Notes: generated from the sequence alone by a model not told the origin. Shown: positions 1 through 12,108, numbered from the stretch's first letter. The stretch: 64,000 nt of DNA from Hirsutella rhossiliensis (GCF_020360975.1 NW_025408669.1:4216001-4280000), one strand, 5' to 3'. Translations and numbers: made by a program.

Positions 1-600
1 CTGTCGACGCTCTTGCGCGGCTCGTGGAGCCTGTTCCTGGCACAGCAGACGGGATCACAGACGGTCGTGTTCTCAACCTTTCTGGCAGGCCGCAATGCCA
101 ACGTCGCAGGCATCGAGCGGCTTGTCGCGCCGACCTTTGCCCACGTCCCAATCAAGGCGACCATCTCGCCGGGCCAGACGGTGCGCAGCTTCCTCGCCGA
201 GCTCCAGGCCGACGCGATATCCATGATTCCATTTGAGGGCACGGGCATGCAGACCATCTGCGAGACGCGCAACACGGCGCAGGTGATCCGCAACCTGCTC
301 GTCATCCAGCCGATGCCCGGCGGCGGCGGCAATCCGGCGAGCATGCCGGGCGACGAGGACAGGACGTTTCCGGGCGACATCCTGTGCGGGCCTCGGGTCG
401 ATGCGGCAGCCATGGGCGCCTTTAACCCCTTTCCGCTGCTGATGGAGTGTGTGATGCTGGATGCGGGCATCGCGTTCCGCGTGAGCTTTGACGAAGCTGT
501 TCTCTCCGCAAAGGCGGTCGAGCACATGCTGGACGGGTTTATCGCCATTATCCGGGCCTTGCCGGCCAGGCTGAACGGAGCGGTACCGGGCCCGGGTTAG
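1..600 (+). CDS. Nonribosomal peptide synthetase, C-terminal condensation domain (5' partial)
   Basis: The frame is open from base 1 to a TAG at 598-600, so the gene enters from the left and only about 199 residues are visible. They match the second half of a condensation domain: a segment reading VVFSTFLAGRNANVAGIE (the conserved 'GRN..V.GIE' block), then a 'VP(I/V)' strand, then MIPFEGTGMQ, the usual 'MIPFEQTGLQ' block of fungal condensation domains. No adenylation or carrier domain follows before the stop. The synthetase therefore ends in a condensation-like domain, as fungal NRPSs with a terminal cyclising/releasing C domain do. The last residues (AVPGPG) run straight into a G-rich hexamer repeat, so the native C-terminus could be slightly altered. 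The product cannot be predicted from this piece. A related epimerisation domain is a less likely reading. Confidence 0.82.
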   Translation: MSTLLRGSWSLFLAQQTGSQTVVFSTFLAGRNANVAGIERLVAPTFAHVPIKATISPGQTVRSFLAELQADAISMIPFEGTGMQTICETRNTAQVIRNLLVIQPMPGGGGNPASMPGDEDRTFPGDILCGPRVDAAAMGAFNPFPLLMECVMLDAGIAFRVSFDEAVLSAKAVEHMLDGFIAIIRALPARLNGAVPGPG

Positions 601-603
601 GGT

Positions 604-643
<40 letters not shown>

Positions 644-645
644 AT
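601..645. repeat. TCGGGG hexamer tandem repeat beside a telomere-like GGGTTAGGG
   Basis: About six head-to-tail TCGGGG units follow directly on GGGTTAGGG, which itself spans the NRPS stop codon. The unit differs from the fungal telomere repeat TTAGGG by two positions. It may be a degenerate interstitial telomere-like tract or an independent GC-rich minisatellite. Confidence 0.8.
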
Positions 646-986
646 ATTCGCACGCCCCCACTGTTAGCCGCGACAGGTGCTTATTCTCCGTGCCTAATTC
701 CAGTCATAGTTCCGTGTCAGACGCAGGCGTATTCGTACCTCGGCGCAACCAACACCACCTGATACGAATACGAGCGAGCCGTGTATGTGGTTGACATCTC
801 ACATGCAGCGGACAAAAGTGCCCCTGCAGTAATTAGCAATTAGATGTAGGACGATAAAGCAGAAGAGTGCCCCAGCGGCCAAACGTTGCTTGCTGTCTCT
901 TCCCCTTTCGTCTCTTCTTGTCTGTGTCGAAGCCGGACCTGATCTAGCATCACACTTACGCCTGGCTTGGCCAACGACGCTTCGCC
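646..986. other. NRPS-CYP51 intergenic/promoter region
   Basis: This short non-coding stretch separates the NRPS stop from the CYP51 start. I see no gene in it. The pyrimidine-rich part just before 987 looks like an ordinary 5' leader. Confidence 0.5.
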
Positions 987-2702
987 ATGTCTTCCTCGTC
1001 CTTCTTTCACGGCCTGTATCGCACAATGTTTTCCGGCCCCGCTGTTTCTGTTGCCGTTGGATTCGTGTTTTTCTCAATCTTCCTCAATATCCTCTGGCAG
1101 CTGCTCCCGAAAAGCAAGTCGGAGCCTCCTCTGGTCTTCCACTGGATCCCCTTTGTCGGCAATGCTGTCTCCTATGGCATGGATCCCTTTGAGTTTTACA
1201 CAAGTTGTCGACAAAAGGTACGTCTGACTCGCCGAAACCAACTCCTCCAGACGGGCAATTCCGAACTGCCTTGCCCAGGAGCTAGCCCAACTGTCTCCTC
1301 TTCTCTTTGTCGCTGCTCCACACTGGCGCCATGGCTAACTCTGGGCGTGGTTCGTAAACCCCAGCACGGCGACATCTTCACTTTTATTCTCTTCGGGAGA
1401 AAAATGACCGTGTACCTCGGCATCGACGGCAACGACTTCATCCTCAACGGCAAACTACAAGACGTCAATGCCGAGGAGATCTACGCGCCTCTTACCACCC
1501 CCGTATTCGGTCGCGACATCATCTACGATTGCCCCAACGCAAAGCTCATGGAGCAGAAGAAGTTTGTCAAGTTTGGCCTGACCCAGACCGCGCTCTGCTC
1601 CTATGTCCAGTTGATTGAGCAAGAGACGGCCGAGTACCTCAAATCAGCCCCTGCCTTCAAGGGTCAATCTGGGATCATCAACATCCCAGCCGCCATGGCC
1701 GAGATTACCATCTACACTGCCGGTAGAGCCCTGCAGGGGAAAGAAGTTCGGCAGAAGTTGACGGCCGAGTTCGCCGAGCTATACCACGACCTTGACCTAG
1801 GCTTCCGACCCATCAACTTCTTGCTGCCGTGGGCGCCTCTACCGCAAAACCGTCGACGAGATGCCGCGCACGCCAAGATGAGATCCATCTACATTGACAT
1901 AATCAACAGGCGTCGCCAGTCCGGCAAACCTCCCAAGGAGGAGGACGTCGACATGATCTGGCACCTGATGGGCTGCATCTATAAGAACGGAAAGCAGCTC
2001 CCAGACAAGGAGATTGCTCACATGATGATCACGCTCCTCATGGCCGGCCAGCACTCGTCGTCGTCGTCTAGCTCATGGATCATGCTGCGCTTGGCCTCGC
2101 GGCCCGATATTGTGGAGGAGTTGTATCAGGAACAGATCCAGAAGCTCGGCTACGATGCAACTCGGCCCCAACCGCTCCAGTACTCCGACATTGACAGGCT
2201 GCCTCTTCTCCAAAATGTCATCAAGGAGACGTTGCGCGTCCACTCCTCCATCCACTCCCTCATGCGCAAGGTCATGAGGCCCATGCAAGTGCCAAACAGC
2301 GATTACACCATCACGCCAGACAAGGTGCTCGTGGCCTCGCCAATCGTCACACATCTAAGCGAGGAATACTTTCCCAATGCCCAGGTCTGGGATCCGCACC
2401 GCTGGGACGACGCCGTCGAAGCAGAGGTGGACGGAGACATGGTCGACTACGGATACGGTGCCGTGTCCAAGGGAACACGGAGTCCGTATCTGCCCTTTGG
2501 CGCCGGGCGGCATCGTTGCATTGGGGAGAAGTTTGCCTATGTCAATCTTTGCACCATCATTTCCACGATGGTCCGGAATCTGAAGCTCAACACGGTCGAT
2601 GGCAAGTCGTGGGTGCCAGCGACGGATTACACGTCTCTCTTCTCGAGGCCAACACAGCCCGCCGAGGTTCGCTGGGAGCGACGCCTTCCCGAGTCGGCTT
2701 GA
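987..2702 (+). CDS. cyp51: Sterol 14-alpha-demethylase, cytochrome P450 family 51
   Basis: Ergosterol-pathway P450 that removes the 14-alpha methyl of eburicol/lanosterol at the ER membrane; it is the azole target. Two exons, 987-1217 and 1365-2702, give 522 residues, normal for fungal CYP51. A hydrophobic N-terminal anchor lies at about residues 18-38. The region with [10 protein letters not shown] and [14 protein letters not shown] is the conserved B'-C substrate-recognition region. The I-helix reads [13 protein letters not shown], the K-helix ExxR is in KETLRVHSS, and the haem loop [10 protein letters not shown] places the ligand near Cys462. The intron (1218-1364) has donor GTACGT, branch CTAAC and acceptor CAG. 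It is 147 nt with no stop in frame, so an unspliced reading stays open. The sequence looks closer to CYP51A-type than B-type paralogues, but I cannot prove that. It starts about 390 bp after the NRPS stop. Confidence 0.95.
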   Translation: MSSSSFFHGLYRTMFSGPAVSVAVGFVFFSIFLNILWQLLPKSKSEPPLVFHWIPFVGNAVSYGMDPFEFYTSCRQKVRLTRRNQLLQTGNSELPCPGASPTVSSSLCRCSTLAPWLTLGVVRKPQHGDIFTFILFGRKMTVYLGIDGNDFILNGKLQDVNAEEIYAPLTTPVFGRDIIYDCPNAKLMEQKKFVKFGLTQTALCSYVQLIEQETAEYLKSAPAFKGQSGIINIPAAMAEITIYTAGRALQGKEVRQKLTAEFAELYHDLDLGFRPINFLLPWAPLPQNRRRDAAHAKMRSIYIDIINRRRQSGKPPKEEDVDMIWHLMGCIYKNGKQLPDKEIAHMMITLLMAGQHSSSSSSSWIMLRLASRPDIVEELYQEQIQKLGYDATRPQPLQYSDIDRLPLLQNVIKETLRVHSSIHSLMRKVMRPMQVPNSDYTITPDKVLVASPIVTHLSEEYFPNAQVWDPHRWDDAVEAEVDGDMVDYGYGAVSKGTRSPYLPFGAGRHRCIGEKFAYVNLCTIISTMVRNLKLNTVDGKSWVPATDYTSLFSRPTQPAEVRWERRLPESA

Positions 2703-5700
2703 GTGCGTGTCTAACGTCCAACAGGACCGATGTAGCGGGTAAGCCATCGAGTCGGCAACTGCGATGTCTTCAGTGTAATATTGTGGCCAGTACATGTGGG
2801 GAAGTCTGGAGTATATATATATATATATATGGCATTGAAGCCTCATGTAATGTATGGTAACACTCAATCTGTAATAATTAATTCGATCCGTGATGACCTC
2901 AGAGACTCGTGGGGAGCTGCCGGTGATCATATTCCATCTCTGCTTCGCGCGTCGTGCCAAGTAGAATTTCAGGGTATGGTGCCAGAATCGAACTTGGAAG
3001 AGTAGTATTTCTCTTCATCTCAGGAACAGCTCGCTCTTCTACCGGGTGAAGTGAAGGTAAAAAAAGCCGACGATAATGGGGAGGAAGCTCAGTCATTCAG
3101 TAGGTCACTGACTCTGTCCGTCTTTGGCTGCGGGACAAGTAGCAACCAGGAACTGTCAAACCAAAGTCGCCAGCCATGGTATGGGTGCCGAAAAGGCATA
3201 TGGCCAAGACAGACAACGGAGGCGCCGACGGCACGGCAACATGAAGTGCGAATCCAAGATGTCATATACTTGGAGTACATGCACACGTAGTCGTACGGTA
3301 GCCCATCAATTGCCTGCCATTGAGCATGCTCAAGCTGCTCTCTGCATGCCCGGGCCGGCGCATCGCCACGGTGCAACGGCAAACACCAAGCGCACATGGT
3401 GAGACATTGTCATCAGACCACCACAAAGCTTGCCTGACGATGCCATTGATAGGTGGGCTACGAATAAAGGCCACGCGCCAGAGCCAGCGTTGGTGGGTTA
3501 CTTTCATCGTCAGCGAAGACCCTGGACATGGGGAAGGGACTTTTTCGATGGAAACGGAGAGGCCGCACACCTGAGCCGCCTCCAGGGGGGTTTCTGCCGG
3601 CGGATAGGTGAGGCGGGGGGGCAGGGGGCAAGGGGGGCTGGTTCGCGGCTGCGGAGGTCTCACTAGCAGTGCTTGTGCGTCTAGGGGGTGGATGGACGAG
3701 TCGCCGCCTGGTGACGAGGGAGATGTGCTGATGGCTGCGACGAACGAAGGCTTGGTACAGAAGAGATTGCCTCGTCGCTCACGCAGAGCATTTTCATGTA
3801 CCCACTCGACGCTCTACCGTTCGACATTGCGTGTAGATGAACCTGCTTGCTCAGGACACGTTTGGCAGCGGTCCGTGTATGTATCTTGGAATCCAGACCT
3901 TGCATACCTCAGCTGGCAGGCGAAAATTGACCTCGGTAGAGTGCTCAGGAGCCAGTAATGCAACTACCTCTAGTGATGGCACGAAGAGGCCATCGGATAG
4001 GTCGCTTGCTCGGCGGTTAACCAGCATGAGGAGAGCAGCCAGCGTTTGCGGGTGTTTGCTCTCCATCCCAAGTACCTTGTACTCGGCGCACACACTTGCT
4101 TGGCCTTTCTTTTTCCGGCTCGTCGCGCTTGCTGCTGGTCACGGCAACGACGGGGAGGGCTTGCAGATTTGGAACGTGGGCGGCCGGCCGGATGCGGGGA
4201 GGGAGGGGAGGCTGGCTGTCGCGGCTCTGTGGACGACGAGGTTTCGCCTTCCGAGGCCTGGGTGCGTGCCCCTGTGTGCGACTGTTTTTTCTGTTTTCGT
4301 GCCAAGCGTCAGTCCAGATTCAAGAAAGAGAAGCAGAAGAAAGATGGCCGAGGCTGGGCGCATCGTACAGCCCGCCCGGCCCCATTCTGCGACACTCTGA
4401 AAGGAGGATGCTGAGACAGCCGCGCGACCGACGTCTGACAGGCTCCCCTCTCCCTCCCGGGCAACACGCGCGCCACGCGAGACCGTCGTCGCCTCAAACA
4501 AACCTGTCTCCGTTGGTGACGATGGATGGATCGAGGCACTCTTTCGTGGCCGTAAACGTCAAATTGATGAAGCAAGCCGCCACGGTGAGGAAATAGTACC
4601 TGTACCAGGGCACCAGACACGGCGCCTCTGTCCATGAGCCTGGCGCAGGTACCGATACCTTCTCTGGGGTGCAGTGCAGCTTCCTCCTTGAAAAGGCTGC
4701 TGAGCTCGTACTGTACTGTAAGTTACACTACCTGGTGTACCCAAGTAGCCAAGGGCATGACGTTGCCTGCTTGGAAGCGCTTGACCAAAAACGGCCGTCG
4801 GCAATCTACAAAGATATTTCTGACAGGTACCTTTGCCCGCCAGCCCATCGCTCGGTAGAGGTACCTCGGCCCTGCCCAAGGTACATGATCTCTCTCCACC
4901 GTCGATCCTTGAGGCTCCTCACGACTCGCTGGTGCCACCGCCGTGGGCCTCTCGCGCTGCGTCCAGGCCGGCGACTCACTGCCCTTTGTATTGCCACGTT
5001 GGCGATGCAGCGCTGCAGAGGACCTCCTTTGCCTTTCGTTTCACCCTTGGGACGTGAGGCGCTGGGAAGCAAACATCTATAGCGTCAAGCCACCGCAACC
5101 ATACCTTCATCCCCTTCGTCCACCAGAGCCCGCCGCTCGACGCCCATTGGTGCACCGGCAGCATCCTACCCAACTTCCTCTACGAGTCAATCCTGGAGCC
5201 CTTTACTGCCACAGACTACTGCCTTTTCCGCTGATTGGATACCGGCGGCGAGCCATCAATCTGAGGCACATGCTTTGCGCCGAGGCCCGAAGCAGCGATC
5301 CAAGTCTTCCCTCTCCCCTTTCCGTACTTGCCATACTGCCTAAATCTTCAGGCACATACATGCCTCTTCGAACATTATCCTCTGTCAATGCTTCGGGCGG
5401 AATCATCGGCTCTCGCATTGTCGTCACTGTAGCATATCATGGCTATTAGCAGTGCCAACAGGGGCGGCTTTCTCCACGTGAGTCTCTGTGCACAGGACGA
5501 GCCCCGAGAGAGTACAAGTCCAGGTACCTTCCGCAGACGCCGGGTACCTCGACCTTGGCACCCCGGGTACCCAATCGAGGCCACTCAAGTACCAGGCCCA
5601 TGGGTGGAGGTGCGCTGTAGATACACTTGGTCCGCACGTTGCGCCCCGACTCGCCTACTAGCCAACTCCACTGCTTCCACCTCAACATACCTTCGTCTCG

Positions 5701-6137
5701 ACCTGGTGCCACGCCGCCCAAACTGCCACTGCCTGCCTCACCCGTCAGCGCCGCCGACATCCAACCCGCTTCTTCCATCTTCGCTGGCATCACCCGCCGC
5801 AACCCCTCGCGCCTCGACTCACTCAAAGTCCCCCCCCCGTCCGTCGCCGCCCTCGCTCCAACCTGGCCAGTCGATCCCCCGCCCGCCCGCAGCGCCGCAT
5901 CGCGCGCGCTCTGCCGCTAGCTTGACCCGAACGCCCCGACACCGAGAGCCCCCGACTCGCCCGCATCTCGTCCTCTCCGCCGCTACGATTCCGAAGCCCT
6001 CGCCCGTGTCCTATGGGTCACTAACTGCCATCTGACCTCGCCATCTCGCTCGCTGTGGCGGCAACGTCGCCCCATCAGACGCATTCGCTTACCGGTTGCT
6101 TTGCCTAACAATCCGCGAGTCTGCCAGGCCCTTGACC
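2703..6137. other. Long intergenic region/leader upstream of the G alpha gene
   Basis: This 3.4-kb stretch has only short unconvincing ORFs on both strands. It holds the CYP51 3' end with a (TA)n run at about 2813-2831 and G-rich tracts near 3610-3650. From about 4590 to 5600 there are many GGTACC/AAGGTACC-like motifs, and from about 5750 a pyrimidine-rich leader runs up to the G alpha start. A tRNA-like segment at 2975-3055 was examined and rejected. Confidence 0.5.
2813..2831. repeat. (TA)n dinucleotide run
   Basis: A TATATATATATATATATAT run lies about 110 bp after the CYP51 stop. It is probably a simple microsatellite in the 3' region. Confidence 0.9.
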
Positions 6138-7502
6138 ATGGGCGGTTGTATGAGCTCCAGCGCCGAGGAGGCGGAGCAGAAGAAGAAGAGTCAGGCCATT
6201 GACAAGGGTATCGAGGAGGACTCCAAGAGGTTACGGAAAGAATGCAAGATCCTGCTCCTCGGTAAGCCACTTTCCTGACGTCCCATTCCCGGGCTGACGC
6301 CCCCTTCCAGGCTCCGGCGAGAGCGGCAAGTCGACCATTGTCAAGCAGATGAAGATTATCCACCTCAAGGGATATTCCGAGGACGAGCTCTTCAACTACC
6401 GATCTACCGTCTTCAAGAACCTGGTCGACTGTGCAAAGGCCATCATCGCCGCCCTGGAGCAGTTCGACATTAAGCTACAAGGCCCGGACAACAGGCGCCA
6501 TGTCAACTTCCTCATGGAGTACCAAGCCGAGCCCGGCCCCGAGGCGCACATTGACCCGGAGGTGGGCGAGGCCGTGAGGGCATTGTGGTCCGACCCGGCC
6601 ACCGACGAATTGATGACGCGGCAGACCGAGTTTTACCTCATGGACTCGGCTGTGTAGTGAGTCGCTTCGTCTGCCGGCTTGGGCATGGGCTGCTACTGAC
6701 AGGTGTCCCGCAACCTAGCTTTTTCCAAGAGGCGATGCGCATCGTTGCGCCAGACTACCTGCCCAACGAGATGGATGTGCTAAGGGCACGGACAAAGACG
6801 ACGGGCATCTACGAAACGCGCTTCCAGATGGGCCAGCTCAGCATCCAGTAAGTCGGCTGTCGTGCAACGCCCAGGGCCTGCCGGTCGCCTATTTGACCAG
6901 GTAGCTGATGCGCCTCTAGCATGTTCGACGTGGGCGGCCAGAGGAGCGAACGGAAAAAATGGATCCACTGCTTCGAAAACGTGACGTCAATCATTTTCTG
7001 CGTCGCCCTCAGTGAATACGACCAGGTCCTGCTCGAGGAGAGCAGTCAGGTGAGCCGTCGCTGATCCGCGGGGCACGGTAGATGGACCATCTGACGCCCA
7101 GACACAGAACCGTATGATGGAGAGCTTGCTGCTTTTCGACTCGGTGGTGAATTCACGATGGTTTATGCGGACCAGCATCATCCTCTTCCTCAACAAGGTC
7201 GACATCTTCAAGCAGAAGCTCAGCCGGTCGCCGCTGAACAACTACTTCCCGGACTACTCGGGAGGCAACGACGTCAACAAAGCAGCCAAGTATCTGCTGT
7301 GGCGCTTTAATCAGGTTAACAGAGCGCATCTCAATCTGTACCCCCAGTGAGTACCACTTGTGTCACGGCCATGATGGGGTTATTTGGCTGACATTGATAC
7401 AGCCTAACCCAAGCAACGGACACGTCCAACATTCGACTCGTCTTCGCAGCCGTCAAAGAGACCATCTTGAACAACGCACTTAAGGACTCGGGGATTCTTT
7501 AA
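6138..7502 (+). CDS. gna-3: Heterotrimeric G protein alpha subunit, group III (adenylate-cyclase-linked)
   Basis: GTPase that couples seven-transmembrane receptors to cAMP signalling at the plasma membrane. Six exons (6138-6261, 6311-6656, 6719-6847, 6920-7049, 7108-7346, 7403-7502) give 355 residues, the usual length. The start MGGCMSS carries the Gly2 myristoylation and Cys4 palmitoylation signals. Nucleotide motifs are G1 GSGESGKS, G3 DVGGQRSE, G4 NKVD and G5 in TQATDTSN. The C-terminus KDSGIL, with no Cys at -4, is typical of filamentous-fungal group III (GNA-3/GpaB type) and not of groups I or II. The acceptor of intron 4 is ambiguous: CAG at 7107 gives SSQ-NRMM, the family pattern, while 7101 would add Thr-Gln. 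Confidence 0.95.
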
Positions 7503-9084
7503 TGTGTTTGCGATGGGCTGTCGGCCGTGAACAGCAAGCCGGCGAAGCGATGTCGGCGTCCGAGAGCATTGTATGGAGTTCCGGAGGCCTATTTTGTCGA
7601 TCCTTTTTTCCTTTTCCCTGCTGCCTTTTGCCGTTTTGCTTTCCTTTGCCTTTAATGAGCCTCTGGACGGCGTTGCTGCGGCCGGAGCTTGCTGCGGCCG
7701 GGGCTTGCTGCGGCATGACACAGCTTACTCGGGCGACGAAACCCTCTTAATTTTCCCCAACGAGCGTCCATCTGGCCCGGCATCTGGCCCCACCGGCACC
7801 TGCATCTCGTCCGCACCCTCGGCGCACAAGGCTATGCCGGACAGCCCGGTGGCTGGGGTTCGGTGTCTCTACTGCCGTGGCCCACGCAACTGATTGCGAG
7901 TTGCAAGGGACGGAAAGGTGGACCTGGAGGCCACGGATGCAGGGCCTGGGATGACCCAAGGCCAATGGACGGCACGGAGTTGGACGACGATACGGTTGAT
8001 ATGAATATTGGGGACGATGTACAGGGGGGGAGCAGTTGGATATCGATTGGACCTGAGTGGTGTGACGCCAGCCGCTCTCTGCTTGGAAGAGAGAGGCGGG
8101 CAAGGATGGAAAACGGATGGGAGTAGCGGGAACCGGAGCTGTGCAGCTAATGGTGGGAAGGTAGTGAATACAACAAGAGGCCATTTGCGGTGACGGGATA
8201 ATTACGCAGGGGTTGAGGGCAGCCAAAGTTGTGCCGCTACTAACTTAACTATACAGTATCAAGTGCTTTGTTATTAATTTACCCCGTGTCTCGATGCAGC
8301 GGCCCCACACTCTGCTGCGTGTGGAGTCACTTGGGGGTTGGGGGACGGGTGGTGCCATCTCCACCGCTTGGCCTGGGCCAACACAAGGCTCCATCTGAAC
8401 AAGACGGGGAAGCGATTGCGATTGGCGAGGGAGGGCATCGTCTGCCAAGTCGTCGACGACGACCGCTGCGGTGAGAGCCGCGGTGAGAGTCGCGGTGAGA
8501 GTCGCGGTGAGAGTCGCGGTGAGGGGATGGACAGGGGCAAGCACAGAAAACGGTGACGTCGCAGCGCATGCTGCAAAGTAGCAGCAAGATGAGGCGTTTA
8601 TGACGCTTGTCTCTCTTGACACAGCCCATGGCAAGACGCTGTTCTCTTATCAACGAGGTACCACGTCGTCTACCACCCTTTTCCTTCTTCTGCCCCCCTC
8701 TCCCCCTCCTCTCTCCGCCCACTCTCCAGCCTTTTGTCCGCCTTCACCTCCGAATTGCACAGCGGCCATCGTCGAACCGCTCTGCCCCGTCATTGCGGTC
8801 TGCGTCCGGAATCATCTCTCGAAGTCATTCCCCGTCTTGCTTCTCGCACGCCCCCTCTTGCCCCGCCCCCGCTCCGCCCCCGCTTCAGGAGCCCCCCACC
8901 ACAGCTCAAGCTCCCTCAAAGACGGCCCCGGGCAGGTGAGGACGTGAGCCCGCCCCACGTCGATTGACGCCCCTCCCCGGATTGCCAGGGGTCCTGAGCG
9001 ATTCGCGCAGCTTCACTCGCTGTCCCCCATGTTCGCTTGTCGCTGATCCGAGTCTGCAAGTAAGAATAGGAAGCAAAAGCAACC
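7503..9084. other. Intergenic region between G alpha and glycogen phosphorylase
   Basis: It holds the 3' region of the G alpha gene, a 12-bp tandem repeat near 8470-8524, and a C/T-rich leader with TC-tracts (about 8650-8900) before the glycogen phosphorylase start. ORFs here are short and overlap on both strands. I see no gene. Confidence 0.55.
8470..8524. repeat. 12-bp tandem repeat GGTGAGAGTCGC, about 4.5 copies
   Basis: Four to five near-identical GGTGAGAGYCGC units lie head to tail in non-coding DNA. One unit has C for T. There is no sign of function beyond a minisatellite. Confidence 0.9.
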
Positions 9085-12075
9085 ATGGCGACCGAACATC
9101 GCTTGCCCACGCGCGAACGCCGCCCCTCGACCGGAGCTCCCATTGTCGACATCCAGGGCCCCGTGGGCCCGGCCGGCATCTCGCGCCCCAAGCACAAGAG
9201 GACCTTTACCGGCTTCGGGCCCGGCGAGATCAAGAGCGTCGAGGGTACCTTGAACGAGCAGACCCCTTTGCCGGGCTTGGCTGGCGCTGACCAGTTCCCG
9301 CAGCCTCCATCCCCGAGCCCCAGCGCGCAGCATGGTCCAGGAACCAGATCCAGAGCTTCACCGACAAGGATGGCTTCGAGAAGGAGGTGGTACGCCACGT
9401 CGAGACCACCCTTGCTCGGAGCATGTTCAACTGTGACGAGTCGGCCGCTTACTCGGCCACCAGCCTTGCCTTTCGCGATCGCCTCATCAAGGACTGGAAC
9501 AAGACCCAGCAGCGCCAGACCTACCGGGACACCAAGCGCGTCTACTACCTCAGTCTCGAGTTCTTGATGGGCCGCGCCCTTGACAATGCCATGCTCAATG
9601 TCGGGCTCAAGGACGCTGCCAAGGGTGAGAGGTCTCCGAGCAACGCCTGCACCGAGGCCACGCTGACACTGGTCCACAGGCGGCCTTGCTGACCTCGGCT
9701 TCCGAATCGAGGACATCATCGGTCAGGAGCACGACGCCGCCCTCGGCAACGGCGGTTTGGGCCGACTGGCTGCTTGCTTCCTCGACAGCCTAGCCTCTCT
9801 CAACTACCCCGCCTGGGGCTATGGCCTTCGCTACCGATACGGTATCTTCAAGCAGGAGATTATTGACGGATACCAGGTCGAGGTTCCCGACTACTGGTTG
9901 GACTTTAACCCCTGGGAGTTTCCCCGCCACGACGTGACGGTTGATGTAAGAGAGAGAGAGGCCCCAACCAGGCCATCGTTGGGCTCGACTAACCGCTCTA
10001 GATTCAATTCTTTGGCCACGTCAGCAAGACGACCAAGGATGACGGCAAGACGGCGGCAATCTGGGAAGGCGGCGAGATTGTCCAGGCCGTGGCCTACGAC
10101 GTCCCCATCCCCGGCTACGACACCCCGACCACCAACAACCTTCGACTGTGGTCTAGCAAGGCGTCGGGCGGCGAATTCGACTTTCAAAAGTTCAACAACG
10201 GCGACTACGAGAGCTCCGTCGCCGAGCAGCAGCGCGCCGAGACCATCAGCGCCGTCTTGTACCCCAACGACAACCTGGAGCGGGGCAAGGAGCTCCGCCT
10301 GAAGCAGCAGTACTTCTGGGTGGCCGCCTCCCTCTACGACATTGTGCGCCGCTTCAAGAAGTCGAAGCGCGGTTGGAACGAGTTTGCGGACCAGGTGGCC
10401 ATCCAGCTCAACGACACGCACCCGACGCTGGCCATTGTCGAGCTGCAGCGCATCCTCCTCGACATCGAGGGTCTTGAGTGGGATGTCGCGTGGGACATTG
10501 TGACCAAGACGGTATGTCGCCAATTCTGGCCGCCCCTTGTCTCCCGTCCACGCTCGACTCTAACAGACCAAAGTTTGGCTACACGAACCACACGGTGCTC
10601 CCGGAAGCCCTAGAGAAGTGGCCCGTCGGCCTGGTCCAATACCTCCTTCCCAGACATCTCCAGATCATCTACGACATCAACCTCTACTTCCTGCAAACCG
10701 TGGAAAAGGCATTCCCCAAGGACAGGGACATGCTCACCAGGGTCTCCATCATTGAGGAGTCGCAGCCCAAGATGGTGCGCATGGCTCACCTGGCCATTGT
10801 GGGCTCCCACAAGGTCAACGGCGTGGCCGAGCTGCACTCGGACCTGATCAAGACAACTATCTTCAAGGACTTTGTGGAGGTTTACGGCCCGGACAAGTTC
10901 ACAAACGTGACAAACGGCATCACGCCCCGGCGATGGCTGCACCAGGCGAACCCGCGCCTGTCGGAGCTGATTGCGTCCAAGTGCGGCGGCAACGGCTTCC
11001 TCAAGGACCTGACGCAGCTCAACCGGCTCGAAGCCCACGCCAAGGACGCCGCTTTCCGGCGCGAGTGGGCCGAGATCAAGTACGCCAACAAGGTGCGCCT
11101 GGCCAAACACATCAAGAACGTGACGGGCGTGACGGTCAACCCGGCGGCGCTCTTTGACGTGCAGGTCAAGCGAATCCACGAGTACAAGAGGCAGCAGCTC
11201 AACATCTTTGGCGTCATCCATCGCTACCTGACGCTCAAGGGCATGAGCGTCGAGGAGCGCAAGAAGCAGCTCCCGCGCGTGTCCGTCTTTGGCGGCAAGG
11301 CTGCGCCGGGCTACTGGATGGCCAAGCAGATCATCCACCTCATCAACGCGGTGGGGTCCGTGATCAACAAGGACGAGGAGATTGGCGACCTGCTCAAGGT
11401 CATCTTCCTCGAGGACTACAACGTCAGCAAGGCAGAGATGATTTGCCCCGCGTCCGACTTGAGCGAGCACATTTCCACTGCCGGGACAGAGTATGCGGCA
11501 CAGACGACGACGAGAGGATCCAACGGCTGACGGGTGGCACAGGGCATCGGGCACGAGCAACATGAAGTTTGTCCTCAACGGCGGGCTCATCATCGGCACC
11601 TGCGACGGCGCCAATGTAAGTGGCCGCCAGCATGAAGGACGAGAGGGGCTGCTGACGAAGAGGGCAGATTGAAATCACGCGGGAGATTGGGGAGAGCAAC
11701 ATCTTCCTTTTTGGAAACCTGGCCGAGGACGTCGAGGACCTCCGGCACGCGCACAATTACGGGAGCCATAGCATCGACAGCGACCTGGAAAAGGTGTTTG
11801 GCACGATTGAGTCGGGAACGTTTGGCACGCCGCACGACTTCAGCGCCATGATAGCGGCGGTGCGACACCACGGGGACTACTACCTGGTGTCGGACGACTT
11901 CCACAGCTACATGGAGACGCACCGGCTGGTGGACGAGTCGTACCGCAACCAAGACGAGTGGGTGTCCAAGTGCATCACGTCGGTGGCGCGGATGGGCTTC
12001 TTCAGCAGCGACCGGTGCATCAACGAGTACGCCGACGGCATCTGGAACGTGGAGCCGCTGGTGGTGCAGGAGTAG
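9085..12075 (+). CDS. GPH1: Glycogen phosphorylase
   Basis: Pyridoxal-phosphate enzyme that releases glucose-1-phosphate from glycogen in the cytosol. Seven exons (9085-9244, 9304-9624, 9680-9945, 10002-10511, 10574-11490, 11543-11615, 11668-12075) give 884 residues, as in other fungal phosphorylases. Recognisable blocks are [49 protein letters not shown], the KRIHEYKRQ segment, and the PLP-lysine signature [10 protein letters not shown], restored only when the 11491-11542 intron is removed. The intron after exon 4 must end in AAG (10573) to keep VTKT joined to FGYTNHT; the more obvious CAG at 10566 would break the frame. The N-terminal tail of about 60 residues probably carries regulatory phosphorylation, as known for yeast Gph1; no specific site is proven here. 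Confidence 0.96.
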
Positions 12076-12108
12076 GCGAGGTGAAGGAGCAGAAGCGCGA
12101 GGATGTGA

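Noticed and set aside
2975..3055. tRNA-like segment on the minus strand (B-box-like GTTCGATTC and a D-arm-like CTTC-loop-GAAG).
   Set aside because: The anticodon and acceptor stems do not pair and the T-stem is broken, so it is at best a chance resemblance or a decayed tRNA.
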